From: Prauserella shujinwangii
GTDB taxonomy: Bacteria; Actinomycetota; Actinomycetes; Mycobacteriales; Pseudonocardiaceae
Direction of reading: 5' to 3'
Length of the DNA: 64,000 nt
Assembly: GCF_003001955.1 (NCBI RefSeq)
Contig: NZ_PVNH01000005.1
Location: 372,001 to 436,000, forward strand
Part shown: positions 1 through 8,340 of the stretch, in pieces
Numbering within the stretch: position 1 is the first letter of the stretch
Layout: every line of letters starts with the position of its first letter
Program-made: the position numbers and the translations under genes
Notes under the pieces: generated by a model
Databases searched by the model: none
What the model was told of the DNA's origin: nothing
Seen by the model: the letters and a program-made list of their open reading frames with translations, nothing else

Positions 1-2139
1 GCGCCCTACACCGAGGAGGAGCTGCGGCAGCAGATCGACCGTGTCGCGAATTCGGGCCCGCGCGGTGCGCGGGGGTTCGCCGACGCGCAGGCCTACCTCG
101 AGGGCATCAACGCCTACATCCGCGACGCGCACCGCGGCCGCTACTTCCCCGGCGAGTACGTCCTCACCGGGCACGTCGACGCGATCACCAACCGGGGCGA
201 GATCGAGCCGTTCCGGCTGACCGACCTCGTGGTCATCGCCTCGGTGATCGGCGCCCAGTTCGGCGCGGGCGGCGGTGGCGAGGTCGAGGCCGCCATCGCG
301 AAGCTGGCCATCCAGGAACGCTATGGCCTCGAGCGCGGTGAGGAGATCTGGCGCAGCATGCGGGAGGAGGACGACCCGGAAACCGTGCGCACCCTGCACG
401 ACGGGCAGAGCTTCCCGTACGGCAAGGCGCCTGCCGACCCGCAGGGGGTCGCGATGCCGGATCCCGGCTCGGTCACGCGGCAGCGGCTCGTCTTCGATCC
501 GGAGGGGTCGGCGGAGAGCGCCGACGTTCCCGCGGCCACCGTGCGACACGGCATGTCCAACGCGCTCGTCGTGTCGGGCAGGCACACCGAGAGCGGCAAC
601 CCGGTCGCCGTGTTCGGCCCGCAGACCGGGTACTTCGCCCCGCAGCTGCTCATGCTGCAGGAGCTGCAGGGGCCCGGCATCAGCGCGCGCGGCGCCTCGT
701 TCGCGGGCCTCAGCATGTACGTCCTGCTCGGCAGGGGCCAGGACTACGCGTGGAGCGCCACCACGTCGGCGCAGGACGTGATCGACACCTACGCCGTGGA
801 ACTCTGCGAGCCGAGCGGGGCGCCCGCGACGAAGGAGTCGAACGCGTACCGGTTCCGCGGCGAGTGCGTCCCGATGGAGGTCGTCGAGCGCCGCAACTCG
901 TGGCGCCCGACGGTCGCGGACGGCACGCCTGCCGGCTCGTACACGCTCCGCAGCTACCGCACCGCGTACGGGCCGGTGACCCACCGGGCGACGATCGAAG
1001 GGAAGCCGGTGGCCTATGCCGCGCTGCGCTCCAGCTTCCTGCACGAGGTGGACTCGCTGATCGGCTTCCAGCTGTTCAACGACCCCGGAGCCATCCGCTC
1101 GGCGCGGGACTTCCAGCACGCGGCCCACGAGGTCAACTTCACCTTCAACTGGTTCTACGTGGACGCCGACGACGCCGCGTACTTCAACTCGGGGGACAAC
1201 CCGGTGCGGCCGTCCACGATGGACCCGAGCCTGCCCGTACACGCGGGCCTCGACTGGCAGGGCTGGAACCCGGACGGCAACACGGCCGACTACACACCGT
1301 TCGAGCAGCACCCGAACTCGGTCAACCAGGACTACTACATCAGCTGGAACAACGCGCTGGCGGAGGACTACGCGGCGGCGGGCTACGAGAAGTCCGCGGT
1401 ACACCGCGGTGACCTGCTCGACCGCAGAGTCCGCGAGTTCGTCGCCGACGGCACTCCGGTGACCAGGGGCAACCTGACCAGGGCGATGGCCGAGGCCGGC
1501 CTGGCCGACCTGCGGGCCGAGCGCGTGCTCCCGGTGCTGCTGCGGGTGCTGGACACCGCACCCGTCACCGACCCGGCCGCCGCGGCGGCGATCGAGAAGC
1601 TGCGGGCGTGGCTGGCCGACGGCGGCCTGCGCACCCAGACCCGGGCGGGGAGCCGGACGTACCGGCACGCCGACGCGATCCGGATCATGGACGCGTGGTG
1701 GCCGCTGCTCGTGCGCGCGCAGTTCGAGCCGGGCCTCGGCGGCGCGGCGTTCACCGCGATGACCCGCGTGCTGAAGGTGGACGAGGCACCGTCCGGAGTG
1801 GACCATCGCGGGTCGGCGTACCAGGCGGGCTGGTGGGGCTACGTGCACAAGGACCTGCGTGCCGTGCTCGGAGAGCCGGTGGCGGGCCCGCTCGGCGACA
1901 CGTTCTGCGGTGGCGGCGACCTCGCGGCGTGCCGGCAGGTGCTCGTGGACACCGTGCGGCAGGCGGCCGCGCAACCGGCGAGCGAGGTCTACCCTGGCGA
2001 CGAGCACTGCTCGGCCGGGGACCAGTGGTGCGCCGACTCGATCGTGCACCAGCCGCTCGGCGGCATCACGCACCGCAAGATCGGCACCCAGAACCGGCCG
2101 ACGTATCAGCAGGTCGTGGAGTTCGCCTCGCGGCGATGA
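1..2139 (+). CDS. Penicillin acylase (amidase) family protein, 5' end cut by the window
   Basis: The frame is open from base 1, so the N-terminal signal peptide and part of the alpha chain lie outside. Family members are N-terminal-nucleophile hydrolases, exported and self-cleaved into alpha and beta chains, that hydrolyse amide bonds of acylated substrates such as beta-lactams or acyl-homoserine lactones. The visible cleavage site is HGMSNALVVSG; the Ser codon at 556-558 would become the free N-terminal nucleophile of the beta chain. Downstream signatures GPQTGYFAPQ and WSATTSAQDVID fit the family. The C-terminal part carries Cys residues (FCGGGDLAAC, CSAGDQWCADS), consistent with extracellular disulfides. 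Substrate cannot be told. The next gene starts 17 nt after its stop. Confidence 0.9.
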   Translation, partial: APYTEEELRQQIDRVANSGPRGARGFADAQAYLEGINAYIRDAHRGRYFPGEYVLTGHVDAITNRGEIEPFRLTDLVVIASVIGAQFGAGGGGEVEAAIAKLAIQERYGLERGEEIWRSMREEDDPETVRTLHDGQSFPYGKAPADPQGVAMPDPGSVTRQRLVFDPEGSAESADVPAATVRHGMSNALVVSGRHTESGNPVAVFGPQTGYFAPQLLMLQELQGPGISARGASFAGLSMYVLLGRGQDYAWSATTSAQDVIDTYAVELCEPSGAPATKESNAYRFRGECVPMEVVERRNSWRPTVADGTPAGSYTLRSYRTAYGPVTHRATIEGKPVAYAALRSSFLHEVDSLIGFQLFNDPGAIRSARDFQHAAHEVNFTFNWFYVDADDAAYFNSGDNPVRPSTMDPSLPVHAGLDWQGWNPDGNTADYTPFEQHPNSVNQDYYISWNNALAEDYAAAGYEKSAVHRGDLLDRRVREFVADGTPVTRGNLTRAMAEAGLADLRAERVLPVLLRVLDTAPVTDPAAAAAIEKLRAWLADGGLRTQTRAGSRTYRHADAIRIMDAWWPLLVRAQFEPGLGGAAFTAMTRVLKVDEAPSGVDHRGSAYQAGWWGYVHKDLRAVLGEPVAGPLGDTFCGGGDLAACRQVLVDTVRQAAAQPASEVYPGDEHCSAGDQWCADSIVHQPLGGITHRKIGTQNRPTYQQVVEFASRR

Positions 2140-2155
2140 CGGCGGAGGACGCTCG

Positions 2156-2581
2156 ATGGAGCTCAGCGAGGAAGACCACCGGGCGGTGGCCTGCTGGGCG
2201 GCCGACTGCGCCGAGCACGTCCTGCCGTACTTCGTGGAGGAGCGGCCCGCCGATGACCGGCCGCGCCGGGCGGTCGAGGCCGGCCGGGCGTGGGCACGCG
2301 GGGAGCTGGCGATCACCGAGGCGCGGGCGGCGTCGTTCGCCGCGCACGCGGCCGCGCGGGACTGCGAGGTGGCCGCCGCCCGCGCCGCCGCCAGGTCGGC
2401 GGGTCACGCGGTGGCCACGGCACACGTGCCCACACATGCACCGCATGCGGCGGTCTACGCCGTCGCCGCGGCCACGCACGCCGCGGGGCCCACCGACACC
2501 GACGCGGCGGCCGAGGCCGAACGCGAGTGGCAGTACGCCCGCCTGCCCGAGCACCTGCGCCCGGTGGCCTTCCCGGGCTAG
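2156..2581 (+). CDS. Imm-5-like putative immunity-type small protein
   Basis: A 141-residue Ala-rich, probably all-helical protein. The start ATG is set by GGAGG at 2144-2148. The pattern ELSEEDHRAVACWAADCAEH, then DDRPRRAVEAGRAWARGE and a repeated alanine-rich A/C/H segment, is what I recall for the Imm-5-like domain family (putative immunity proteins), common as free-standing genes in actinomycetes. No signal peptide or membrane segment is visible, so it is likely cytoplasmic. No toxin gene lies next to it, and the upstream partner is an exported acylase, so an immunity role is not supported by context. Function remains unknown; family assignment is from pattern memory only. Confidence 0.6.
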   Translation: MELSEEDHRAVACWAADCAEHVLPYFVEERPADDRPRRAVEAGRAWARGELAITEARAASFAAHAAARDCEVAAARAAARSAGHAVATAHVPTHAPHAAVYAVAAATHAAGPTDTDAAAEAEREWQYARLPEHLRPVAFPG

Positions 2582-2715
2582 CGGCGGACAGCTGGCTCGG
2601 CCCAGCTCGGAGGTGGTGGCGCACCGTCCACGAAGCGCGGACCAGCCCACCACGGCGGGAGCGGACGGTTTCCCAGCCTGTGGACCGTCCTCCTCGGCCG
2701 TGTTCAATCGGCCTC

Positions 2716-3147
2716 ATGAACACCGGCACGAACCCGCTGACCACCCAGGACCTCGAGTTCCTCCGCCGCCCCCCCCTGCACGGGTTCCTCTCGGTGGCCG
2801 CGGGGCCACTCCCGCCACAGCCGCGCCCGGTGTGGTTCGAGGTCACTGCCGAGGGCACGATCCAGCTGTTCACGGACCCGGACTCGCGCAAGGTGCGGCG
2901 CCTGCGCCGCGACCCCCGCGCCTCGCTGGTCGTCGCCGCGCCAGTGGGTGAACGCGAGCGCTGGCTGTCGGTCGCCGGTCACACCACGGTGGAACGTGAC
3001 GGTGCGCAGGACCTGTGCGCCCGCCTCGCCGCTCGCTACTGGGACCTGGACGACCCGGCCCGCGCCGACGAGTTCGCCGCGATGCTGGCCGCGGACCTGG
3101 TCCGGCTCGTCATCCACCCGGAGACGGTCGGTCGCTACTCGAACTGA
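2716..3147 (+). CDS. Pyridoxamine 5'-phosphate oxidase-like (FMN/F420) family protein
   Basis: A 143-residue split-barrel protein. The signature region SRKVRRLRRDPRASL (residues 57-71) followed by VAGHTTVERD (86-95) is typical of the actinobacterial F420/FMN-binding PPOX-like reductases that handle small organic substrates. Start ATG has no Shine-Dalgarno sequence; a TTCAAT box at 2703-2708 ends 7 nt before the ATG, so a leaderless transcript is likely. The stop lies 2 nt from the stop of the convergent regulator gene. Cofactor choice and substrate are not determinable from sequence. Confidence 0.8.
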   Translation: MNTGTNPLTTQDLEFLRRPPLHGFLSVAAGPLPPQPRPVWFEVTAEGTIQLFTDPDSRKVRRLRRDPRASLVVAAPVGERERWLSVAGHTTVERDGAQDLCARLAARYWDLDDPARADEFAAMLAADLVRLVIHPETVGRYSN

Positions 3148-3149
3148 CC

Positions 3150-3710
3150 TCAGCTCGACGGCGGTACCACGACGCCGACGAACTCGGCGGCCACCCGGCC
3201 GGCGTTGGCGTAGGCATGCGGCTCGTCCGCGGTCATCCGGGCCGACGCCCCCGAGGGCACGACCACTTCCTGGCCGCCGACGGTCAGCGTGAGTTCCCCG
3301 GTGTAGACGTGCAGGAGCTCGCGGGTGCCCGCGGCGTGCGGTTCGCTGTCGTGCCGCTCGCCCGGTTCGAGCCGCCAGTGCCACAGCTCGACGGGCGTGG
3401 GGGAGTCGGTGCCGTCGAGCAGCCGTCCGGTACCGCCCGAGGGGCCCTCCCACAACAGCGACGTCCGGTCCGTCACCCGGACCGCGGGCTCCTCGCCGCC
3501 TTCGAGCAGTGCGGTGAGGGACACCCCGAGTGCGTCGCTGATCCGGATGAGCGTCGCCAGATTGGGATTGCCACGGCCCTGCTCGACGGCGACCACGACG
3601 CCCTTGCTCAGCCCGGCGCGGGCGGCGAGCGCGTCCAGGGTCCACTGCCGCCGGGTCCGCTGGGCACGGATGTTGCGTGCGAGGCGGGCCAGGGTCTCCG
3701 TGTCCGACAA
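3150..3710 (-). CDS. XRE-family regulator with C-terminal cupin sensor domain
   Basis: 186 residues. Residues 8-62 form an XRE helix-turn-helix (LDALAARAGLSKGVVVAVEQ), and residues 105-183 a cupin (PHAAGTRELLHVYTGE at 124-139, DEPHAYAN at 162-169), the HTH-cupin architecture of repressors that sense small metabolites. The start is TTG, chosen because AGGAGG lies 4 nt upstream on the minus strand. It is divergent from the B3/4-domain and cystathionine-lyase operon, and a near-perfect palindrome at 3731-3748 sits on the transcription start of that operon, so it probably represses the operon and perhaps itself. This link is inference. Confidence 0.85.
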   Translation of the reverse strand: MSDTETLARLARNIRAQRTRRQWTLDALAARAGLSKGVVVAVEQGRGNPNLATLIRISDALGVSLTALLEGGEEPAVRVTDRTSLLWEGPSGGTGRLLDGTDSPTPVELWHWRLEPGERHDSEPHAAGTRELLHVYTGELTLTVGGQEVVVPSGASARMTADEPHAYANAGRVAAEFVGVVVPPSS

Positions 3711-3748
3711 CGGACCTCCTAGTCGTTACAATGAACCATATGGTGCAT
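3704..3748 (+). promoter_or_regulatory. Leaderless promoter with overlapping palindromic operator for the B3/4-lyase operon
   Basis: A -35-like CCGACA (3704-3709), 17-nt spacer and -10 TACAAT (3727-3732) place the transcription start at about 3739-3740, exactly on the A of an ATG. ATGAACCAT ATGGTGCAT (3731-3748) is an 18-bp palindrome with one mismatched pair centred on that start. It is the obvious candidate site for the divergent XRE-cupin regulator. Confidence 0.6.
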
Positions 3749-4444
3749 CCAAATGACTACGGCGCTACTCTCGACGGTATCCGGCTGGATCCGGCAGTGG
3801 CCGCCCTCAGGCCGGACTTCGCCGTTCTCGTGATCGTGGCGGACGGACTGCGTGGAGGGCCGAGCGACGCGCGGACGGAGCGGCTGCTCGCCGAAGCCGG
3901 GCGGACCGTCGAACACCAGGCGCCGGAGCCACACGTCGAGGCGTGGCGGGAGGCCTACCGCGCCTTCGGTGCCAAACCGAGCCGCACCAGGAACTCGCTG
4001 GAGGCGCTGTTGCGGCGGGGCGCCGGGCTGCCTTCGGTCAACCGGCTGGTCGACATCTACAACGCCGTGTCGGTCCGGTACCGGTTGCCCGTCGGAGGAG
4101 AGGACCTCGACTCCTACGTAGGCTCGCCGAGGCTGGTGCGTGCCGCCGGGGGCGAGCCGTTCGACACCGTCTCCGGCGGCACCCCGGTCACCGAGCACGC
4201 CGATCCGGGCGAGGTCGTGTGGCGGGACGACGCCGGAGTGACGTGCCGCCGGTGGAACCACCGGCAGTGCGTGCGGACGCGGCTGCACGAGGACAGCCGC
4301 CGAGGGCTGTTCCTGCTCGAACGGCTCGATCCGATGCCGCTCGCCGACCTGCGCGCGGCCGGTGACGAGCTGATCCGGCTGCTCGACCCGGCGACCGTGG
4401 CCACGCGGCTCATCGCCGCCGAGAAGACTGTGGAGGTGTCGTGA
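3740..4444 (+). CDS. B3/B4 tRNA-synthetase-editing-like domain protein
   Basis: 234 residues covering a B3/4 domain, the fold that in PheRS beta clears mis-charged Tyr-tRNA(Phe). Recognisable stretches are EAYRAFGAKPSRTRNSLEAL, LVDIYNAVSVRYRLPVGGED and WNHRQCVRTRLHEDS. Free-standing B3/4 proteins are widespread in actinomycetes with unclear roles. I place the start at ATG 3740 because the promoter puts the transcript start there; ATG 3731 would add three residues. Its stop overlaps the next gene by 4 nt (GTGA), so the two are translationally coupled. Coupling to a sulfur-amino-acid enzyme suggests a role in handling amino acids or aminoacyl-tRNA, which is inference. Confidence 0.8.
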   Translation: MVHPNDYGATLDGIRLDPAVAALRPDFAVLVIVADGLRGGPSDARTERLLAEAGRTVEHQAPEPHVEAWREAYRAFGAKPSRTRNSLEALLRRGAGLPSVNRLVDIYNAVSVRYRLPVGGEDLDSYVGSPRLVRAAGGEPFDTVSGGTPVTEHADPGEVVWRDDAGVTCRRWNHRQCVRTRLHEDSRRGLFLLERLDPMPLADLRAAGDELIRLLDPATVATRLIAAEKTVEVS

Positions 4445-5493
4445 ACGGCAACTGGTCCCCGCGCACGCTCGCGATCGTCGCGGGCAGGCCCACCGGCGAG
4501 GGTGAGCCGATGAACCCGCCGATCGTGCCGGCGAGCACCCTCGGACTCGACTACTCCCGGGAGGAGGGCACGCCCACCTGGGCGGCGCTGGAGACCGCCA
4601 TCGGTGAGCTGGAGGGAGGCACCGCGACGGCGTTCGCCTCGGGAATCGGCGCGGTGTCCGCGGTGCTCGACCTGGTGCCGGTCGGCGGTGTGGTCGTCGT
4701 GCCGAGCGACAGCTACGCGGGCACGCGCGCGCTGTTCGACCACGCCGAGCGGGCGGGCCGGATCGGGTTGCGGCGGCTCGCGCCGGGTGACACCGCGGCG
4801 TGGCAGGCCGCAGCCGGTGCGGCGCGGCTGCTCTGGCTGGAGTCGCCGACCAACCCGAGCCTGGAGCCGATGGATGTCGCCGCCGTGACGCGGGCCGCCG
4901 CCGCGGCGCCGGAGCGACCGCTGGTGGCCGTGGACAACACGTTCGCGACACCGCTGGGAGCCCAGCCGCTCGCCCACGGCGCCGACATCGTCGTGCACAG
5001 CGCCACCAAGATGATCGGCGGGCACAGCGACCTCCTGCTCGGGCTCACGGTGACCGCCGACGAGCGGCTCGCGGGCTCGTTGCGCGACGCGCGGGCCCGG
5101 GGTGGCGCCACGCCGGGCGCGCTGGAGGCCTGGCTCGCCCTGCGGGGCCTGCGCACGCTGCCCGTCCGTTATGCCGAAGCCTCCCGCACGGCGGCCCTGC
5201 TCGCCGAGCGGCTCGCGGCGCACCCGGCGGTGACCCGGGTGCGGTATCCGGGCGCGGGGGCGATGGTCGCGTTCGAGCTCGCCGACGCGGCGGCCGCGGA
5301 CCGGATGTGCGGGCTGCTGCGGCTGATCCGGCACGCCACGAGCCTCGGCGGGGTGGAGAGCTCGATCGAGCGGAGGGCGGCCCGGCCGGGGGACGCGCAC
5401 GTCGCCGCTGGTCTGCTTCGGTTCAGTGTCGGGCTGGAAGATCCGGACGACCTGTGGGCCGACCTGGAGCGGGCGCTCGGTTCCGTTGTCTGA
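4441..5493 (+). CDS. PLP-dependent Cys/Met-metabolism enzyme (cystathionine gamma-lyase/synthase type)
   Basis: 350 residues of the trans-sulfuration PLP family, cytoplasmic. The PLP lysine is K190 in HSATKMIGGHSD; WLESPTNPSLEP (132-143) and VAVDNTFATP (162-171, with the pyridine-binding Asp) are family signatures. The C-terminal tail SLGGVESSIE fits lyase or gamma-synthase activity on cystathionine, homocysteine or related thiols. It is shorter than the usual 380 residues, with the C-terminal subdomain compacted. GTG start overlaps the B3/4 stop. It probably shares the leaderless promoter and XRE-cupin control of the upstream gene. Lyase versus synthase is not resolved. Confidence 0.85.
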   Translation: MNGNWSPRTLAIVAGRPTGEGEPMNPPIVPASTLGLDYSREEGTPTWAALETAIGELEGGTATAFASGIGAVSAVLDLVPVGGVVVVPSDSYAGTRALFDHAERAGRIGLRRLAPGDTAAWQAAAGAARLLWLESPTNPSLEPMDVAAVTRAAAAAPERPLVAVDNTFATPLGAQPLAHGADIVVHSATKMIGGHSDLLLGLTVTADERLAGSLRDARARGGATPGALEAWLALRGLRTLPVRYAEASRTAALLAERLAAHPAVTRVRYPGAGAMVAFELADAAAADRMCGLLRLIRHATSLGGVESSIERRAARPGDAHVAAGLLRFSVGLEDPDDLWADLERALGSVV

Positions 5494-5653
5494 TGTCACC
5501 AACAATTTGTGAAACCGTTGGCTCGAAGGGTGTAACAAATACCTGATTGGGTGGCTGGTGTAAGCCAATTATCTGCCGTGTGTATGCTCCGCCCTCACTG
5601 GAAAGTGTGATCTTCACTCGAATTGGGTCCGAAGAGCTGGGGTTAGGAGACTC
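5494..5653. promoter_or_regulatory. Intergenic region before the thioester surface protein
   Basis: About 160 nt, less GC-rich than its surroundings. It holds ATTTGT (5505-5510) and ACAAAT (5535-5540) as an inverted pair, a GGCT/AGCC mini-hairpin near 5553-5566, and the AGGAG ribosome site ending 5 nt before the ATG at 5654. The 5' untranslated region may be long; I could not pick a confident -10. Confidence 0.35.
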
Positions 5654-6868
5654 ATGCGTAAGAGATCGGTTCTCACCCGCGCCGGTGCTGCCGTGGTCGG
5701 TGCCTCGCTCGCCGTGCTGGGGGCCGCCCTACCGGCGTCCGCCGACGAGCCGAACGACGCCAAGGGCACGGTCCTGAAGTCGAAGCAGGACATCAAGGGC
5801 TACGCCGCGAACGTCAACGGCATGTCGGACACGCCGACCTCGCTGATCGGCCTGAAGCTGGACCAGGGCAACACGCTGCGCATGTACTGCGTGCAGATCG
5901 AGGTCAACATCCGCCGCGGCGGCACGATGATCGAGACGCCCTGGGACCAGTACCCGGACCAGGGTTCCCCGTTCCACAAGAACCGCGACAAGATCAACTG
6001 GGTGCTGCAGCACGGATATCCGGCCGTCGACACCGCGGCGCTCGCGGAGACGCTCGGCGCCGACTCTCTCCACGACGGACTGTCCAAGAAGGAAGCCATC
6101 ACCGGCACGCAGGCCGCCATCTGGCACTTCAGTGACGGTAAGGACCTGAACCGGCCCAATGCGTCGTCCGGGAACGACGAAGCCGACAAGGACGTGCTCG
6201 CCCTCTACGACTACCTGACGGGCGAGGAGAACAAGGGTGTCGGCGAGCCCGCGCCGACGCTCGAACTGGCGCCGGAGAGCCTGACCGGTGAGGCCGGATC
6301 GCGGATCGGCCCGTTCACCGTCTCGACGACCGGCAAGGTCTCCGAGCTGAAGAAAAACCTGCCGGAGGGCACCACGCTCACCGACGCCGACGGCAACGAG
6401 CTGTCCACCGAGGACATCGCCGACGGCAGCGAGATCTACGTCGACGTTCCCGCCGAGGCGGCGAAGGGCGACGGCACCTTCGAGATCACCGCGACCGGTC
6501 ACGTCAACACGGGCCGGCTGTTCGTTGGCGAGAACTACGCCGAAAAGGAGGCGCAGTCGCTGATCGTGGCGCAGTCCGAGAAGGTCACCCTGACCGCGCA
6601 GGCCGGTGCCGAGTGGGAGGCCGCCCCGGTCACCACGGCCCCGCCGGAGGAGACCACCAGCACGACGCCGCCCACGTCGTCCACGACGTCCTCGCAGCCC
6701 GCGCCCGCGCCCTCGACCACCGAGACGCCGGTCGCGCCGCAGTCCAATGAGGACGACCTCGCCCAGACGGGTTTCTCGGCCCTGACGCCGCTGCTCATCG
6801 GCGCCGGGCTCGTGGTGGCCGGTGCCGGGGCACTGCTGCTCCAGCGCCGCCGCAAGAACACCGCCTGA
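5654..6868 (+). CDS. Cell-wall-anchored thioester-domain surface protein (Cys-Gln, LAxTG)
   Basis: 404 residues. A signal peptide (1-30, cleavage after ASA) is followed by a TQXA-type thioester domain: Cys79 in RMYCVQIE and Gln153 in GTQAAIWHFS would form the internal Cys-Gln thioester used by Gram-positive adhesins for covalent attachment to host or surface nucleophiles. Residues about 200-325 look like a beta-rich repeat domain; a Thr/Pro/Ser-rich stalk (330-365) leads to the sorting signal LAQTG (369-373), a hydrophobic helix and RRRKNTA. LAxTG is typical of class E sortase substrates in high-GC Gram-positives. It stands alone, with a good AGGAG ribosome site. Its ligand is unknown. Confidence 0.85.
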   Translation: MRKRSVLTRAGAAVVGASLAVLGAALPASADEPNDAKGTVLKSKQDIKGYAANVNGMSDTPTSLIGLKLDQGNTLRMYCVQIEVNIRRGGTMIETPWDQYPDQGSPFHKNRDKINWVLQHGYPAVDTAALAETLGADSLHDGLSKKEAITGTQAAIWHFSDGKDLNRPNASSGNDEADKDVLALYDYLTGEENKGVGEPAPTLELAPESLTGEAGSRIGPFTVSTTGKVSELKKNLPEGTTLTDADGNELSTEDIADGSEIYVDVPAEAAKGDGTFEITATGHVNTGRLFVGENYAEKEAQSLIVAQSEKVTLTAQAGAEWEAAPVTTAPPEETTSTTPPTSSTTSSQPAPAPSTTETPVAPQSNEDDLAQTGFSALTPLLIGAGLVVAGAGALLLQRRRKNTA

Positions 6869-6890
6869 TGACCGCCTGACCGCCGACGGC

Positions 6891-6955
6891 CCGGGTCGTG
6901 AGTGGCAACCGTTGTTCTCACCTCGGTTTTCACTCACGACCCGGGTACAACGGTT
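6891..6955. repeat. Two interlocked perfect inverted repeats between surface protein and amidase
   Basis: Arm A is 6891-6904 (CCGGGTCGTGAGTG) and its exact complement 6931-6944; arm B is 6907-6915 (AACCGTTGT) and its exact complement 6947-6955. The arms alternate A-B-A'-B', so the 14-bp and 9-bp stems are interlaced rather than nested. A may serve as terminator of the surface-protein gene; B' ends two bases before the amidase ATG. Confidence 0.75.
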
Positions 6956-6957
6956 CC

Positions 6958-8340
6958 ATGAGCGATCTGGCCGAACTCTCCGCCCTCGAACTGATCGACG
7001 AGTACCGGGCGGGCACGGTGTCCCCGGTCGAGGTGACCGAGGCCGTACTCGCCAGGATCGACGCCCGCGAACCGGTGTTGCGGGCGCTCTACGCTGCGGA
7101 TCCGGACGCCGCCCGCGCGGCGGCACGCGCCGCGGAGCAGCGGTGGCGCGCGGGTGAACCGCTGGGCCCCGTCGACGGCGTGCCGCTGACGTTGAAGGAG
7201 AACATCGCGACACAGGGCACGCCCGTCCCGCTCGGCACGGCCGCGACGGAACTGGTGCCCGCCGCCGAGGACGCGCCCGCCGCCGCCCGGCTGCGGGAAT
7301 CCGGCGGCGTGCTGCTCGCCAAGACGACCATGCCGGACTACGGCATGCTCACCTCGGGCCTGTCCAGCTTCCACCCGGCCACCCGCAACCCGTGGGACAC
7401 CGCGCGCACGCCGGGCGGCTCCAGCGCGGGCGCCGCCGCGGCCGCGGCCGCCGGGTACGGGCCACTGCACGTGGGCACGGACATCGGCGGCTCGGTCCGG
7501 CTGCCCGCGGCGTGGTGCGGGCTCGTCGGACTGAAGCCGAGCTTCGGCCGGGTGCCGGTCTTCCCGCCGTACCCGGGCCGCGTCGCGGGTCCGCTCACGC
7601 GGACCGTCGCCGATGCCGCGCTGCTCATGGAGGTCATCTGCCGGGCGGACCCGCGGGACCACCTCTGCCTGCCGCCCGCCGAGTTGCCGTGGCGGGACCT
7701 CGACCGCGACCCCGCTGGCCTGCGGGTCGGTCTGCACCTCGACGCGGGTGTCGGCCTGCCGGTCGAGCCGGAGATCCGGGCCGCCGTCGAGGACGCCGCC
7801 CGCCGGTTCGAGTCGGCCGGGGCCACGGTGGAACCGGTCGAACCGTTCCTCACCCGGGAGATGCTCGACGGTCTCGACCGCTTCTGGCGGACCCGGTTCG
7901 TCGTCGAGGCCGGGAAGCTGCCCGCGCAGCGGCGGGACCGGATCCTGCCGTACATCGCCCGGTGGGTCGAGGGCGGCGCGGGACTGTCCGGGGAGGACGT
8001 CTACCGGGGATACGCGCAGATCGACGCCATGACCGTGGCCGCGCTCGCCGCCACCGGCGACCTCGACGTCGTGCTCTCGCCGGTGTGCCCGGTTTCCGCG
8101 TCGCCGTTTGACTGGGCCTCCCCGCTGAACGACCCGGAACGGCCGTTCGAGCACATCGCGTTCACCGTGCCGTACAACATGTCCGGCCAGCCCTCGGTGT
8201 CGGTCAACTGCGGCTACACCAGCGAGGGCCAGCCGATCGGGCTGCAGCTCACCGGCCGCCGGTTCGACGACGTCGGCGTGCTGCGGGCGGCGGCCGCCTT
8301 CGAGCGGATGCGGCCCGCCCAGCGGCCCTGGCCCGCCTAG
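6958..8340 (+). CDS. Amidase signature family hydrolase
   Basis: 460 residues, cytoplasmic. The Ser-cisSer-Lys triad is visible: K80 in LTLKENIA, S155/S156 in TPGGSSAGAA, and nucleophile S179 in GTDIGGSVRLPA. Hydrolysis of carboxamides is expected; the substrate is not evident. It is not GatA by context, as no gatB or gatC is adjacent. TACAAC at 6946-6951 lies 6 nt before the ATG and no ribosome site is present, suggesting leaderless expression. Its TAG stop overlaps the stop of the convergent monooxygenase within CTAG (8337-8340). Confidence 0.88.
   Translation: MSDLAELSALELIDEYRAGTVSPVEVTEAVLARIDAREPVLRALYAADPDAARAAARAAEQRWRAGEPLGPVDGVPLTLKENIATQGTPVPLGTAATELVPAAEDAPAAARLRESGGVLLAKTTMPDYGMLTSGLSSFHPATRNPWDTARTPGGSSAGAAAAAAAGYGPLHVGTDIGGSVRLPAAWCGLVGLKPSFGRVPVFPPYPGRVAGPLTRTVADAALLMEVICRADPRDHLCLPPAELPWRDLDRDPAGLRVGLHLDAGVGLPVEPEIRAAVEDAARRFESAGATVEPVEPFLTREMLDGLDRFWRTRFVVEAGKLPAQRRDRILPYIARWVEGGAGLSGEDVYRGYAQIDAMTVAALAATGDLDVVLSPVCPVSASPFDWASPLNDPERPFEHIAFTVPYNMSGQPSVSVNCGYTSEGQPIGLQLTGRRFDDVGVLRAAAAFERMRPAQRPWPA

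Noticed and set aside
6891-6955. Full H-type pseudoknot with both stems at once
   Set aside because: Connecting linkers of 2 nt cannot span a 14-bp helix, so simultaneous folding is unlikely; reported as interlocked repeats instead.
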